Below are positions 14,604 through 22,809 of a DNA stretch of 30,241 nt, piece after piece (the first letter of the stretch is position 1; the number at the start of each line of letters is the position of its first letter). The stretch lies in NCBI GenBank assembly GCA_046704785.1, contig JBJKRF010000162.1, positions 1 through 30,241 on the forward strand, read 5' to 3'. Source of the DNA: JBJKRF01 sp046704785. GTDB taxonomy: Bacteria > Chloroflexota > Anaerolineae > Anaerolineales > Villigracilaceae. The position numbers were made by a program, and so were the translations under genes. The notes beneath the pieces were generated by a model. It had not been told where the DNA came from. It was given only the letters and a program-made list of their open reading frames with translations, and ran no database searches.

Positions 14604-15881
14604 ATGCTCGACATCAATCTCATCCGCGAAAACCCCGACCTCGTGCGCAAGTCCCTCACAGAACGCCAGGACGATCCGGCGCCGGTGGACACCATCTTGC
14701 AACTGGACGAAAAACGCCGAAACCTGATCACCGAGGTGGAAACGCGCAAGGCCGAGCGCAACACCGTTTCCAAGGAGATCGGCAAGATGAAAGACGCCGC
14801 CGCTCGCCAGGCCAAAATCGAATCCATGCGCACACTCGGAGATGAGATTGCAGCACTCGACAAGGAACTGGCCGAGGCAGAGTCGGAACTGAACGCCCTG
14901 GTCGCTGCCTTGCCCAACATCCCCGACCCGCGCACGCCGTACGGCAAGGATGACAGTGAGAATGTCGTGCTTCAGACCATTGGCGAGCCAAAACACTTCG
15001 ACTTCGAGCCCAAACCGCATTGGGAGCTTGGTCCCGCGCTGGGCATTATCGACTTCGAACGCGGCGCCAAACTGACCGGCTCCCGCTTCTACGTCTTAAG
15101 CGGCCCCGGCGCCCGCCTGCAACGCGCACTCATCGCCTGGATGCTCGACCTGCACACGAGCAGCGAACAAGGCTATCGCGAACAATACCTGCCTTTCATG
15201 GTCAAGACCGCCACCATCTTTGGCGCGGGCCAGCTACCCAAGTTCGCCGACAACTTGTATAAAGACTATGAGGAAGACTATTACCTGGTGCCCACTGCCG
15301 AAGTTCCGCTCACCGGCCTGCACCGGGACGAAATCCTCGACGAAGCCAATCTGCCGCTGCTCTACACGGCCTACACCCCCTGCTTTCGCCGCGAAAAAAT
15401 GAGCGCCGGGCGCGACGTGCGCGGCATCAAACGCGGCCACCAGTTCGACAAAGTCGAGATGTACATTTACTGCAAACCGGAAGACTCGGAAGCCATGCAC
15501 CAGAAGATGCTCAAAGACGCCGAAGCCACCTGCGCCGGGCTTGGATTGACCTATCGCATCAAGCGGCTCTGCACCGGCGACCTTGGTTTCGGCGCATCGA
15601 TGACCTACGACCTGGAAGTGTGGGCACCGGGCTGCGCCGAATGGCTGGAGGTCTCGTCGGTTTCGAGTGACACCGACTTTCAGTCGCGGCGCGCCAACAT
15701 CAAATATCGCCCGTCGGACGGCAGCAAAGTACGCCTGTTACATACCCTGAACGGATCGGGACTCGGACTTCCCCGCACCCTGATCGCCGTTATGGAAAAC
15801 TACCAACAGGCCGACGGCTCCATCGTCGTGCCCGAGGCGCTGCGACCCTGGATGGGTGGCATCGAGGTCATCGGGCCGTAA
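14604..15881 (+). CDS. serS: Seryl-tRNA synthetase
   Basis: Charges tRNA-Ser (and the selenocysteine tRNA, if present) with serine. The 425-residue class II enzyme has the N-terminal long coiled-coil arm (about 27-100, rich in Lys/Glu/Arg) that holds the tRNA variable arm, motif 2 as PCFRREKMSAGRDVRGIKRGHQF, and motif 3 as LNGSGLGLPRTLIAVMENYQ. Length is normal. The start at 14604 has GGAGG 7 nt upstream. Expression is under the T-box leader in front of it. Confidence 0.98.
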   Translation: MLDINLIRENPDLVRKSLTERQDDPAPVDTILQLDEKRRNLITEVETRKAERNTVSKEIGKMKDAAARQAKIESMRTLGDEIAALDKELAEAESELNALVAALPNIPDPRTPYGKDDSENVVLQTIGEPKHFDFEPKPHWELGPALGIIDFERGAKLTGSRFYVLSGPGARLQRALIAWMLDLHTSSEQGYREQYLPFMVKTATIFGAGQLPKFADNLYKDYEEDYYLVPTAEVPLTGLHRDEILDEANLPLLYTAYTPCFRREKMSAGRDVRGIKRGHQFDKVEMYIYCKPEDSEAMHQKMLKDAEATCAGLGLTYRIKRLCTGDLGFGASMTYDLEVWAPGCAEWLEVSSVSSDTDFQSRRANIKYRPSDGSKVRLLHTLNGSGLGLPRTLIAVMENYQQADGSIVVPEALRPWMGGIEVIGP

Positions 15882-15952
15882 CGGCCAACAGCATACCACG
15901 GGAAACTCCAAAGGATCAGGAAATCGATGGGTCGGTGTAAGGCACTTTGCGC

Positions 15953-15958
15953 TATAAT
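15953..15958 (+). promoter_or_regulatory. -10 box of the small charged protein gene
   Basis: TATAAT, 24 nt before the ATG at 15983, with GAGGTG in the short leader. No clear -35 box. Confidence 0.6.
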
Positions 15959-15982
15959 CAAAGACAAGAAAGTGAGGTGCCT

Positions 15983-16213
15983 ATGGCTGAGAAAACCGCT
16001 CGTCGCAAACCGTTCGAAGGCAAAGTCCCGGAGGAAGCGTGGGAGCATGCCAAAGCTGCACGCCAGGAAATGCGTGAGAGCATCAAATCCTTGCTTCCGC
16101 CGGAATTCGTCGAACATCGCCGCCAGGCCCGCAAAGAAATGTTACTCGCCTGGCGTGGCGTGCTCGACGCGGCCATTGAACACATCGATGAAAAATGCCA
16201 GAAGAAAGCCTGA
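15983..16213 (+). CDS. Small charged helical protein, function unknown
   Basis: A 76-residue protein, mostly charged and probably all alpha-helical, with a pattern of Arg/Lys and Glu and no cysteines except one near the C-terminus. I do not recognise the family. It has its own -10 box, a ribosome site (GAGGTG, 6 nt before the ATG) and a strong terminator behind it, so it looks like a real independent gene. The in-frame ATG at 15947 lies before the -10 box and is rejected. Confidence 0.7.
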   Translation: MAEKTARRKPFEGKVPEEAWEHAKAARQEMRESIKSLLPPEFVEHRRQARKEMLLAWRGVLDAAIEHIDEKCQKKA

Positions 16214-16243
16214 TTGGTTTCCATTCAATTGACCTGAAAAGCC

Positions 16244-16274
16244 AAAAAGGACAGGTTGACAACCTGTCCTTTTT
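16244..16274. terminator. Bidirectional intrinsic terminator
   Basis: A 14-bp perfect stem (16244-16257 with 16261-16274) around a 3-nt loop, with five As at one end and five Ts at the other. It serves both the small protein gene and the convergent UbiB-family gene. Confidence 0.9.
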
Positions 16275-16282
16275 GATTCGTC

Positions 16283-17962
16283 TCAATGCCCCCGCGCCAA
16301 AAACAACGTCCAGAACAAAACCAACAGGGAGGCGACCAACAGCACATTTCCAAGGTTGGCATTGCCCGCGTTGGACAGGAAAATGCCGCCCAATAACAAC
16401 GCAGCGAAGATCACACTCCCCGTCAGACGGTTGACCGCCTTCTCGAGGCCGGCAATGCGTCGCTCGACGGGCGGAGACTGCAACGTCAGGCCGCCGCGCT
16501 CGATGCTGGTCAACACGCGGCTGGCCTGGGACGGCAGCGCCATCAACACTTTGACCAGTTCGCCCACTTCATCGAGGATCACATCCAGGCCGTTACCGGC
16601 CTCGTCCGTCACCAGCTTGCGCGCATACGGTTCGAGTTGTCCCCAAAGATTGAAATCCTGATCCAGGCCGGTACACATTCCTGATAGAATCGCCACAGTG
16701 CGCACGAGCGCCAGCAAATTATTCGGCACCTGAAAAGGCATCTCCAGCATCACGTTGCGGATTCGGTGCCCGATGTCACGCACTTCGTCGGGCCGCACAG
16801 AGCGCAACTCGCTCATCGACATGCCCCAGAAACGGTTGAACACCATCTCGGAGGCATCCTGAATGGCGCGCGTATCGGCGCTCGGCAGCAGAAACCCCAA
16901 CGTTTTGTAAGATTTGATCAAACGTTCGGCGTCGCGGGTGCCCACGGCAATGACCACTTCACGCAGACCGGCGCGCAAATCTTCGGGTACACGACCGACC
17001 ATGCCGAAGTCGACGAACGTCAACTGCCAGTTCGACGAGCCGTCCACCGTCTTTGGGCGGGGCGTCACAAACAGGTTGCCCGGATGTGGATCGGCATGAA
17101 AAAAGCCATCTTCAAAGATCTGTTGCAGGTAGGTGGTCAGCAGTTTGCGCGCGACCGCGCCGCGTTCGATGCCGGCAGCGGTAATGGCCTCGTAATCGGT
17201 AATCTTGATGGCGTATACATCTTCCAAGACCAGGACATGCCGGGTGGAAAGGCTTCTGACCACACGCGGCACATGGACATCGGGGTCCTCGCGGAAGTTG
17301 TCGAAAAACGTCTCGGCGTTTTGCGCCTCGCGCACGTAATCGATCTCTTCGTTCACCGTCAATGAAAATTCATGAAATAAGGCGGGCGTGTCGGCGTGTT
17401 CACGAATTGGCCCATAGTGCATCAACCAGCCCGCCACGATCTCCAGCGCCGACAGATCGATTGCCACCACCTGCTCAATGGCAGGCCGCTGGATTTTGAT
17501 GACGACTTCCCGAAAGAGCGCGGCCTCGGGCGTATCGCTGCGTAGTCGCGCCCGATGGACCTGTCCAAGCGAGGCCGCTGCCAGTGGAGTCTCGTCCAGC
17601 CACTCGAACTTGTCGAACAGCGAGCCGCCCATTTCTTGTTCGGCCAGCGCCCGAATGGCCGGGAATGGTTCTGCAGGCACTTCGTCCTGCAAATTGGCAA
17701 GTTCGTCGGTGATTTCAGGGGGCAACACGTCCAAACGTGAGGACAGGAACTGCCCCACCTTGATCATGACGCCGCCCATCCGAATAGCCAATGCTCGGAA
17801 GCGGACTGCCGCCCCGCGAAAACGCCTGGCCCGCGTACGACGCGTCCAAACGCGCAAGCCCAGACGAGGCAGAACAATTTCCCAAAGGATAAAACTTCCA
17901 ATGACCCCCACGAAGAAGAACAAGATACGCCAATAACGGTCACGCAACTGCGACGGATTCAT
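16283..17962 (-). CDS. ABC1/AarF/UbiB-family atypical kinase
   Basis: A 559-residue member of the UbiB/COQ8 family of atypical kinases or ATPases, which in other organisms assist quinone and prenyl-lipid biosynthesis at the membrane. Visible: one N-terminal hydrophobic segment (about 12-30), the family KxGQ motif as KVGQ (68-71) in MIKVGQFLSSRLDVLPPEI, the Ala-rich loop AAASLGQVHRARL in place of the P-loop, the ADPHPGN catalytic segment, and the DFGMVG metal-binding motif. Two C-terminal helices (about 512-556) anchor it. The start has GGAGG 6 nt upstream. The real substrate is not known for this family. Confidence 0.93.
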   Translation of the reverse strand: MNPSQLRDRYWRILFFFVGVIGSFILWEIVLPRLGLRVWTRRTRARRFRGAAVRFRALAIRMGGVMIKVGQFLSSRLDVLPPEITDELANLQDEVPAEPFPAIRALAEQEMGGSLFDKFEWLDETPLAAASLGQVHRARLRSDTPEAALFREVVIKIQRPAIEQVVAIDLSALEIVAGWLMHYGPIREHADTPALFHEFSLTVNEEIDYVREAQNAETFFDNFREDPDVHVPRVVRSLSTRHVLVLEDVYAIKITDYEAITAAGIERGAVARKLLTTYLQQIFEDGFFHADPHPGNLFVTPRPKTVDGSSNWQLTFVDFGMVGRVPEDLRAGLREVVIAVGTRDAERLIKSYKTLGFLLPSADTRAIQDASEMVFNRFWGMSMSELRSVRPDEVRDIGHRIRNVMLEMPFQVPNNLLALVRTVAILSGMCTGLDQDFNLWGQLEPYARKLVTDEAGNGLDVILDEVGELVKVLMALPSQASRVLTSIERGGLTLQSPPVERRIAGLEKAVNRLTGSVIFAALLLGGIFLSNAGNANLGNVLLVASLLVLFWTLFLARGH

Positions 17963-17992
17963 CCAGCCTCCGAAGAATTCAAGACGAAAACG

Positions 17993-18020
17993 ATTGTATC
18001 ACCCAGCCACACCCCACAAA
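17993..18020 (-). promoter_or_regulatory. Probable promoter of the UbiB-family gene
   Basis: TACAAT on the minus strand (17998-17993), with a weak TTTGTG 16 nt upstream (18020-18015), 30 nt before the start codon. Confidence 0.45.
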
Positions 18021-18063
18021 TCCGCTTCATCCGGCTGATTCCAGGGAGCTATTTGAGGATCAC

Positions 18064-18822
18064 TCAGCCAACATCCAGGCCGGTTGCCTGGGTCAAAATG
18101 CGGTGAATGAGAAGGAGAGGAATGATCAGAATAAAGTGCAGCACAACACTGACCAGCAACACCAGGGCGGTGCCACGCATGAACTGGTTAAGCGGCGGAG
18201 CCACGTTTGCCAGCATCCAGGGCCCGGCGCCAGCCAGCACAGCCAGCCCGATCAAAATCCCGGCTGCCACGCCCAGCGGCAACCAGGCATGCCGGTCTGA
18301 CTCGGAAGGCATCATCGTACTGCTAATCACGAAGGTCAGGTAAATCCACAGGCCAAAATCGGGCAGACCGGGCAGCGCCTGCAGCCCCATGAAGAACAAC
18401 GACCACTCGCCGGTACGTAAAGTATCCCACAGAACCACAAGGTGCAGACGCGACACCGAAGCATAAGCAACGAAGAGCGCACCCACGATCAACGGCGCGG
18501 CGCCTACCAGTGAATCGCGCAGGATATCCGATGTCTCCGTCTCGACGTAGCCCAGTTGCAGGCGTCCGTCTGGCAACGGCTGCGGGATCAGCGAAAAGCC
18601 GCCCGTGTGCACGCCCAGCAACCGTGCCATCACAAAATGGCTGGATTCGTGCAAAAAAACGCCCGGAAAGAACAACAAAGAAAAGCTCCCCATCGCGACA
18701 CCCGGGCTGCGCGTGACGATCAGGACAATGGCTTGAATTTCGCGATGAAGGGCGCGCTGAAGAAAAAGGAGTGGCACCAAGGTTAATAACAGCCACCCCA
18801 GGCCGTCCAGCGAAGACCACAC
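18064..18822 (-). CDS. Membrane protein with HExxH motif (M50-like metalloprotease candidate)
   Basis: A 252-residue protein with about six hydrophobic segments. FLHESSHFVMARLLGV (57-72) contains HExxH in a membrane helix, as in the zinc site of M50 intramembrane proteases; LPGLPDF at about 150-156 could be the second part of the site, but the usual LDG motif is not clear. It is therefore a candidate protease, not a proven one. It begins 3 nt after the upstream membrane-protein gene, so the two are co-transcribed and probably translationally coupled. Confidence 0.7.
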   Translation of the reverse strand: MWSSLDGLGWLLLTLVPLLFLQRALHREIQAIVLIVTRSPGVAMGSFSLLFFPGVFLHESSHFVMARLLGVHTGGFSLIPQPLPDGRLQLGYVETETSDILRDSLVGAAPLIVGALFVAYASVSRLHLVVLWDTLRTGEWSLFFMGLQALPGLPDFGLWIYLTFVISSTMMPSESDRHAWLPLGVAAGILIGLAVLAGAGPWMLANVAPPLNQFMRGTALVLLVSVVLHFILIIPLLLIHRILTQATGLDVG

Positions 18823-18825
18823 GGT

Positions 18826-19281
18826 TTACATCACCGGCGCAGCAGGAGTCTCATCCTTGCCGGTGAGCTTAAGCCACAGCGCCCCACCGGCTGCGCCAAA
18901 CGCGCCTGTCAACACGACGTTCAGGGCGCCAACGCAAAACGCGAAGAAAATCTGTCCAACCCAGATTGTCGTCGGATCGATTTGGCCCATTCCAAACAAA
19001 CGGCCAGGATTGAACTGTGGATTCTGAAAAACGACTGCGTTGATAATTGCCGCAGCGATCTGAGCGATGATGGCGATTCCACCTGCGATCGCACCGGCCA
19101 CCGCTCCGCGTTTGGCGGCATCCGGACTGGCTGCCGGATGGTCGAAAACGCCCGTCAGATACCCTGCGCCCAGCCCGGTGAACAGCGGCAGGCACAAGGC
19201 ACACAGTGGGCTGACAGTTGCCGATGCCAACAAAACCAAAATAAACATCACAGCCCCAACGATCAAACCTGCTTTTATCAT
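18826..19281 (-). CDS. Small glycine/alanine-rich membrane protein, function unknown
   Basis: A 151-residue protein with about four hydrophobic segments (5-25, 30-46, 60-88, 105-135) and several GxxxG-like patterns. Two CxxC-like cysteines (SPLCALCLP) lie in the second segment. It resembles DUF5518-like small membrane proteins only in general character, and I assign no function. Start has AGGAGA 6 nt upstream. It lies 57 nt behind tpiA and 3 nt before the HExxH gene. Confidence 0.7.
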   Translation of the reverse strand: MIKAGLIVGAVMFILVLLASATVSPLCALCLPLFTGLGAGYLTGVFDHPAASPDAAKRGAVAGAIAGGIAIIAQIAAAIINAVVFQNPQFNPGRLFGMGQIDPTTIWVGQIFFAFCVGALNVVLTGAFGAAGGALWLKLTGKDETPAAPVM

Positions 19282-19338
19282 TTCGTCTCCTGATAGGGTT
19301 GTTCAAGAATGTCTGTGAGGTGTCGCTTTGGACCCCTG

Positions 19339-20100
19339 CTAACGCCTCACGGCTGCCTGAACAATGGATACGAACTCATCGGCCTTCAGGCTGGCCCCGC
19401 CGACGAGCGCCCCGTCAATATCGGGTTGCGCAAAGAACTCCGCTGCATTCGCTGCTTTGACGGAACCCCCATACAAGACACGAATGGCCTGAGACACATC
19501 GCCGCCGAACAGCTCTTTCAGCGCCGGACGGATTACATCGCGATGCACCGACTCTGCATTTTCACCCGACGAAGCTTTGCCGGTGCCGATCGCCCATATT
19601 GGCTCATACGCCACAACCAGCTTCGCTGCAAAGGCCGGGTCGACGCCTTTCAGCCCTGCCAGCACCTGGCGACGTACGACTTCTTGTGTGAGCCCGGCCT
19701 CGTTTTCAGAGAGCGTCTCGCCAACACATACGATGGGCACCAGTGCATGTTTCTGCGCCGCCAACACCTTCTTGTTGACCATTTCATCCGTCTCAGCGAA
19801 GTAAGCCCGCCGCTCAGAATGGCCGAGGATGACATAAACGCAAAATTCCTTGACCATGGCCGGCGCAACCTCACCGGTGAAAGCCCCCGACTCCTCCCAG
19901 TACATATTCTGCGCACCAAGCCCAATGTCAGTGCCGCTCAACAAATTGGCAATCGAGAGCAATGATATGAACGGCGGACACAACACTTTTTCCACATCCC
20001 GCACTTGCCTCAATTCAGTTCCCATCACGGAGACAAGTTCCCGCGCCTCCGCAACGGTCTTATTCATCTTCCAGTTTCCAGCAACCAATGGTTTTCTCAT
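19339..20100 (-). CDS. tpiA: Triosephosphate isomerase
   Basis: Interconverts dihydroxyacetone phosphate and glyceraldehyde 3-phosphate. The 253 residues have the usual GNWKMN start with catalytic Lys, the electrophilic His in ILGHSERR, the catalytic Glu in AYEPIWAIGTG, and the phosphate-binding LYGGSVKAANA and GALVGGASL. The start has AGGAGC 6 nt upstream. It is the third glycolytic gene of the row gap-pgk-tpiA, but it is separated from pgk by 328 bp and a terminator. Confidence 0.98.
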   Translation of the reverse strand: MRKPLVAGNWKMNKTVAEARELVSVMGTELRQVRDVEKVLCPPFISLLSIANLLSGTDIGLGAQNMYWEESGAFTGEVAPAMVKEFCVYVILGHSERRAYFAETDEMVNKKVLAAQKHALVPIVCVGETLSENEAGLTQEVVRRQVLAGLKGVDPAFAAKLVVAYEPIWAIGTGKASSGENAESVHRDVIRPALKELFGGDVSQAIRVLYGGSVKAANAAEFFAQPDIDGALVGGASLKADEFVSIVQAAVRR

Positions 20101-20428
20101 GAGAGCTCCTGTTCGATTCGCTTATTTCGCCATAAGGCGGTTGGCTTGCCCGGCAATCCTTCCTGCGCCGCTGATTTTAACATACGAGTACCGCAACTTC
20201 CTTAAGTTGTAGGGTTACGTTCTGGACTTCTTTCCCGAAAAACAGGCCTTACGCTCTCCACTTTCATAAAGTTGCGGCACGAGCGTCCAAACGAACGAAA
20301 AATGGGGGAATCCACAAATCCACTTCGCTCCGCCAATTTTCAGAGAATAAAAAATGCAAGGTGGAAATGGCAGAAAAGACACCATTGCACCTTGCATTTG
20401 GAGGGCACCAAAACGAGATTGGCTCGTT
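20101..20428 (-). other. tpiA upstream region with a long-range inverted repeat
   Basis: Between pgk and tpiA. Besides the pgk terminator it contains CCGCAACTT (20191-20199) and its exact complement AAGTTGCGG (20269-20277), 69 nt apart, and an inner CAACTT/AAGTTG dyad (20194-20209) that would compete with the long pairing. On the minus strand this lies in the likely tpiA leader. A small open frame here (20215-20397) shows no protein-like features. No promoter for tpiA is convincing. Confidence 0.4.
20346..20399 (-). terminator. Intrinsic terminator of pgk
   Basis: AAATGCAAGGTG (20352-20363) and CACCTTGCATTT (20388-20399) form a 12-bp perfect stem; on the minus strand it is followed by TTTTATTC. 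It starts 30 nt after the pgk stop codon. Confidence 0.8.
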
Positions 20429-21604
20429 CTACTTATCTTGAAGCGCCGCGACTCCGGGCAGGGTCAGCCCTTCAAGCATCTCCAATGAGGCCCCACCGCC
20501 GGTCGAAATGTGCGTGATCTTCTCTGCCAACCCGGATTGTCGTACCGCCGCGACAGATTCTCCGCCGCCGATGATGCTAGTCGCGCTGGAATCAGCTACA
20601 GCCTTGGCAATGCCGAATGTGCCTTTGGCAAATTCCGGAAATTCGAACACACCCATAGGGCCATTCCAGACGACCGTCTTGGCGTCCTTGATGACTTTGG
20701 AGTAGTTCTCCATGGTTTCCGGGCCAATGTCGAGGATGCGCCAACTGTCCGAGACGGCCCCGGTCGACATAACTTTGTGGTCCGCAGCCGCATCGAACTT
20801 GTCCGCCAGCACCACATCTACGGGGAGGCGCAACTTGGTCCCGGCAGATTGCAGGATTTCCTTGGCAATATCCAGCGCCTGGTCCTCGACCAGCGAGTCT
20901 CCCACCGGATAGCCTTGCGCTTTGAAGAAGGTATTGGCCATGCCGCCGCCGATCAGAATCGTATCAGCCTTGGTCAACAAGTTCTTGATGACGCCGATCT
21001 TGTCACTGATCTTGGCCCCGCCCAGGATGGCAACGAACGGTTTCGCCGGGTCCGCCACGGCGGCGCCCAGATAACGGATTTCTTTTTCCATCAGGAAACC
21101 GGCAACCGCCGGCAGGAATTTCGCCACACCTTCTGTAGAAGCGTGGGCGCGGTGTGCCGAACCAAAGGCGTCGTTCACGTAAACGTCAGCCAATGCAGCC
21201 ATCTGCTCGGCCATCTTGGGATTGTTCTTTTCCTCTTCCGGGTGGAAGCGGGTGTTTTCGAGCAGAAGCAGGTCACCGGGTTTGAGCGCTTCCGCCGCCG
21301 CCTGCGCTTTGGGGCCAATGCAATCTTCGGCAAAAGCCACCGGTTTCTTAATCATGGCGCTCAGGTACTCAGCCACCGGCTTGAGCGAATATTTCGGATC
21401 TGGCCCCTCTTTAGGACGCCCCAGGTGCGAGCACAAAATCACAGCGGCGCCGTTTTCGAGCAAGTAATCAATCGTCGGCTGGGCAGCACGGATACGGGTA
21501 TCATCGCCAACTTTGCCGTCCTTGATGGGCACGTTGTAGTCCACGCGCACAAGCACCCGCTTGCCCTTCACGTCGATATCGCGAATGGTCTTTTTATTGA
21601 ACAT
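20429..21604 (-). CDS. pgk: Phosphoglycerate kinase
   Basis: Makes ATP from 1,3-bisphosphoglycerate and ADP. The 391 residues show RVLVRVDYNVPI at the N-terminus, CSHLGRPKE, LLLENTRFHPEE, VNDAFGSAHRAHAST, the LGGAKISDKIGV hinge and nucleotide-binding segments, and a C-terminal GGGESVAAV and STGGGASLEMLEG. The start at 21604 has GGAGA 8 nt upstream; a longer in-frame start at 21631 would lie in the intergenic hairpin. It is 56 nt behind gap and probably co-transcribed with it. Confidence 0.98.
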   Translation of the reverse strand: MFNKKTIRDIDVKGKRVLVRVDYNVPIKDGKVGDDTRIRAAQPTIDYLLENGAAVILCSHLGRPKEGPDPKYSLKPVAEYLSAMIKKPVAFAEDCIGPKAQAAAEALKPGDLLLLENTRFHPEEEKNNPKMAEQMAALADVYVNDAFGSAHRAHASTEGVAKFLPAVAGFLMEKEIRYLGAAVADPAKPFVAILGGAKISDKIGVIKNLLTKADTILIGGGMANTFFKAQGYPVGDSLVEDQALDIAKEILQSAGTKLRLPVDVVLADKFDAAADHKVMSTGAVSDSWRILDIGPETMENYSKVIKDAKTVVWNGPMGVFEFPEFAKGTFGIAKAVADSSATSIIGGGESVAAVRQSGLAEKITHISTGGGASLEMLEGLTLPGVAALQDK

Positions 21605-21620
21605 GGTCGTTCTCCGAAAA

Positions 21621-21652
21621 TCGGGCATCACCCTGTGAAGAGCGATGCCCGA
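21621..21652 (-). promoter_or_regulatory. Hairpin between gap and pgk
   Basis: TCGGGCATC (21621-21629) pairs with GATGCCCGA (21644-21652). On the minus strand it ends in ATTTTC just before the pgk ribosome site. It may be a weak terminator or an mRNA processing/stability element that sets different levels of the two enzymes. Confidence 0.5.
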
Positions 21653-21660
21653 AATCTATC

Positions 21661-22719
21661 TTACAAAGATTTTGCCATCAGGGCGGCCAGGTCAGAGGTT
21701 CGACAGGAGTAGCCCCATTCGTTGTCGTACCAGGTGACGACTTTGATGAAATTGGTCTTCTCTTTTCCAAGGACTTGTGTGAAAGGCAGGTCCACGGAGG
21801 AGCTATGCGGGTCGCCTTTGAAATCGAGGCTGACAAGCGGCTCGTCGACTGCCTGCAAAATCCCCTTCAAGCGCGGTGTGGCGGCAGCGTCGCGGAAAAC
21901 CTGGCGCAGTTCATCGGTGGTTGTGGAAGTTTCGAGTTCGGCAGTGAAATCGACGATTGAGACGGTCGGCGTCGGCACGCGCAGGGCATATCCATCGAAT
22001 TTTCCAGCCAGATCGGGGATGACCAGCTTGAGGGCGCGGGCTGCACCCGTCGAGGTCGGAATAATGTTCAGTGCGGCAGCGCGAGCGCGACGCAGGTCAG
22101 AATGCGGCAGGTCGAGGATGCGCTGGTCGTTGGTATATGAGTGAATGGTGGTCATGAAAGCGCGGTTGATCTTGAACTTGTCATGGACGACCTTGGCCGC
22201 AGGGGCCAGACAGTTGGTGGTGCAGGAGGCGTTGGAAACGACATTGTGGACCTTCGGGTCGTACTTGTCTTCATTGACGCCCAACACAATGGTCAGGTCT
22301 TCGCCCTCGGCAGGCGCGGAGATGATTACTTTCTTCGCTCCCCCCTTGGTGATGTGATTGGCAGCGCCCTTGACCATCTTTCCCTTTTTGTTGACGCCAT
22401 CCTCCTTGATCGTGAAGATACCGGTCGACTCGATGACGATCTCCACACCCAGGCTGCTCCACGGAATGTTCCCCGGATCGGTCTCTTTGAAAACCTTGAC
22501 CTTTTTGCCGTCGATGACCAATCCGTCTTCGGCAACTTCGACGGTACCGTTGAAGTGTCCATAGTTCGAGTCATATTTGAGCAAGTGGGCCATAGTCGCC
22601 ACATCGCCGATGTCATTAAATGCCACGACTTCCAATTCGTCCGCATGCCGGTCACGAATTGCCTTTAAAACCTGACGACCAATACGGCCGAAACCGTTGA
22701 TACCAACTTTGATAGACAT
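21661..22719 (-). CDS. gap: Glyceraldehyde-3-phosphate dehydrogenase, type I
   Basis: Oxidises glyceraldehyde 3-phosphate with NAD+ and phosphate. The 352 residues have the N-terminal Rossmann start KVGINGFGRIGRQVLKA, the catalytic cysteine C166 in SNASCTTNC, the HSYTNDQ segment with the catalytic His region, and WYDNEWGYS near the end. N-terminal FNDIGD keeps the aspartate typical of NAD preference. The start at 22719 has AAGGAGG 9 nt upstream; the in-frame ATG at 22782 lies before the likely transcription start. A Rex-like operator precedes it. First gene of the gap-pgk unit. Confidence 0.98.
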   Translation of the reverse strand: MSIKVGINGFGRIGRQVLKAIRDRHADELEVVAFNDIGDVATMAHLLKYDSNYGHFNGTVEVAEDGLVIDGKKVKVFKETDPGNIPWSSLGVEIVIESTGIFTIKEDGVNKKGKMVKGAANHITKGGAKKVIISAPAEGEDLTIVLGVNEDKYDPKVHNVVSNASCTTNCLAPAAKVVHDKFKINRAFMTTIHSYTNDQRILDLPHSDLRRARAAALNIIPTSTGAARALKLVIPDLAGKFDGYALRVPTPTVSIVDFTAELETSTTTDELRQVFRDAAATPRLKGILQAVDEPLVSLDFKGDPHSSSVDLPFTQVLGKEKTNFIKVVTWYDNEWGYSCRTSDLAALMAKSL

Positions 22720-22739
22720 AGTAAAAAAGCCTCCTTGGT

Positions 22740-22757
22740 TTGTGAATTTATGCACAA
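22740..22757 (-). promoter_or_regulatory. Rex-like redox operator in front of gap
   Basis: TTGTGAATTTATGCACAA is an 18-bp dyad matching the Rex consensus TTGTGAA-N4-TTCACAA at all fixed positions but one. It sits at about +1 to +18 relative to the -10 box on the minus strand, where a bound repressor would block the start. A further half-site TTTGTGA is at 22758-22764. Rex releases DNA when NADH is high. No rex gene is in the window. Confidence 0.7.
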
Positions 22758-22763
22758 TTTGTG

Positions 22764-22769
22764 ATTTTA
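22764..22769 (-). promoter_or_regulatory. -10 box of gap
   Basis: TAAAAT on the minus strand, about 45 nt before the gap start codon; the only nearby -35-like sequence, TTGTCC (22795-22790), is 20 nt upstream, longer than usual. Confidence 0.5.
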
Positions 22770-22809
22770 CCACATTTTCCAAAAGCGCTGGACAATGCTG
22801 GTTGACGAA

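Noticed and set aside
20215..20397. 60-codon minus-strand frame between pgk and tpiA
   Set aside because: It overlaps the pgk terminator, has no ribosome site and no protein-like features.
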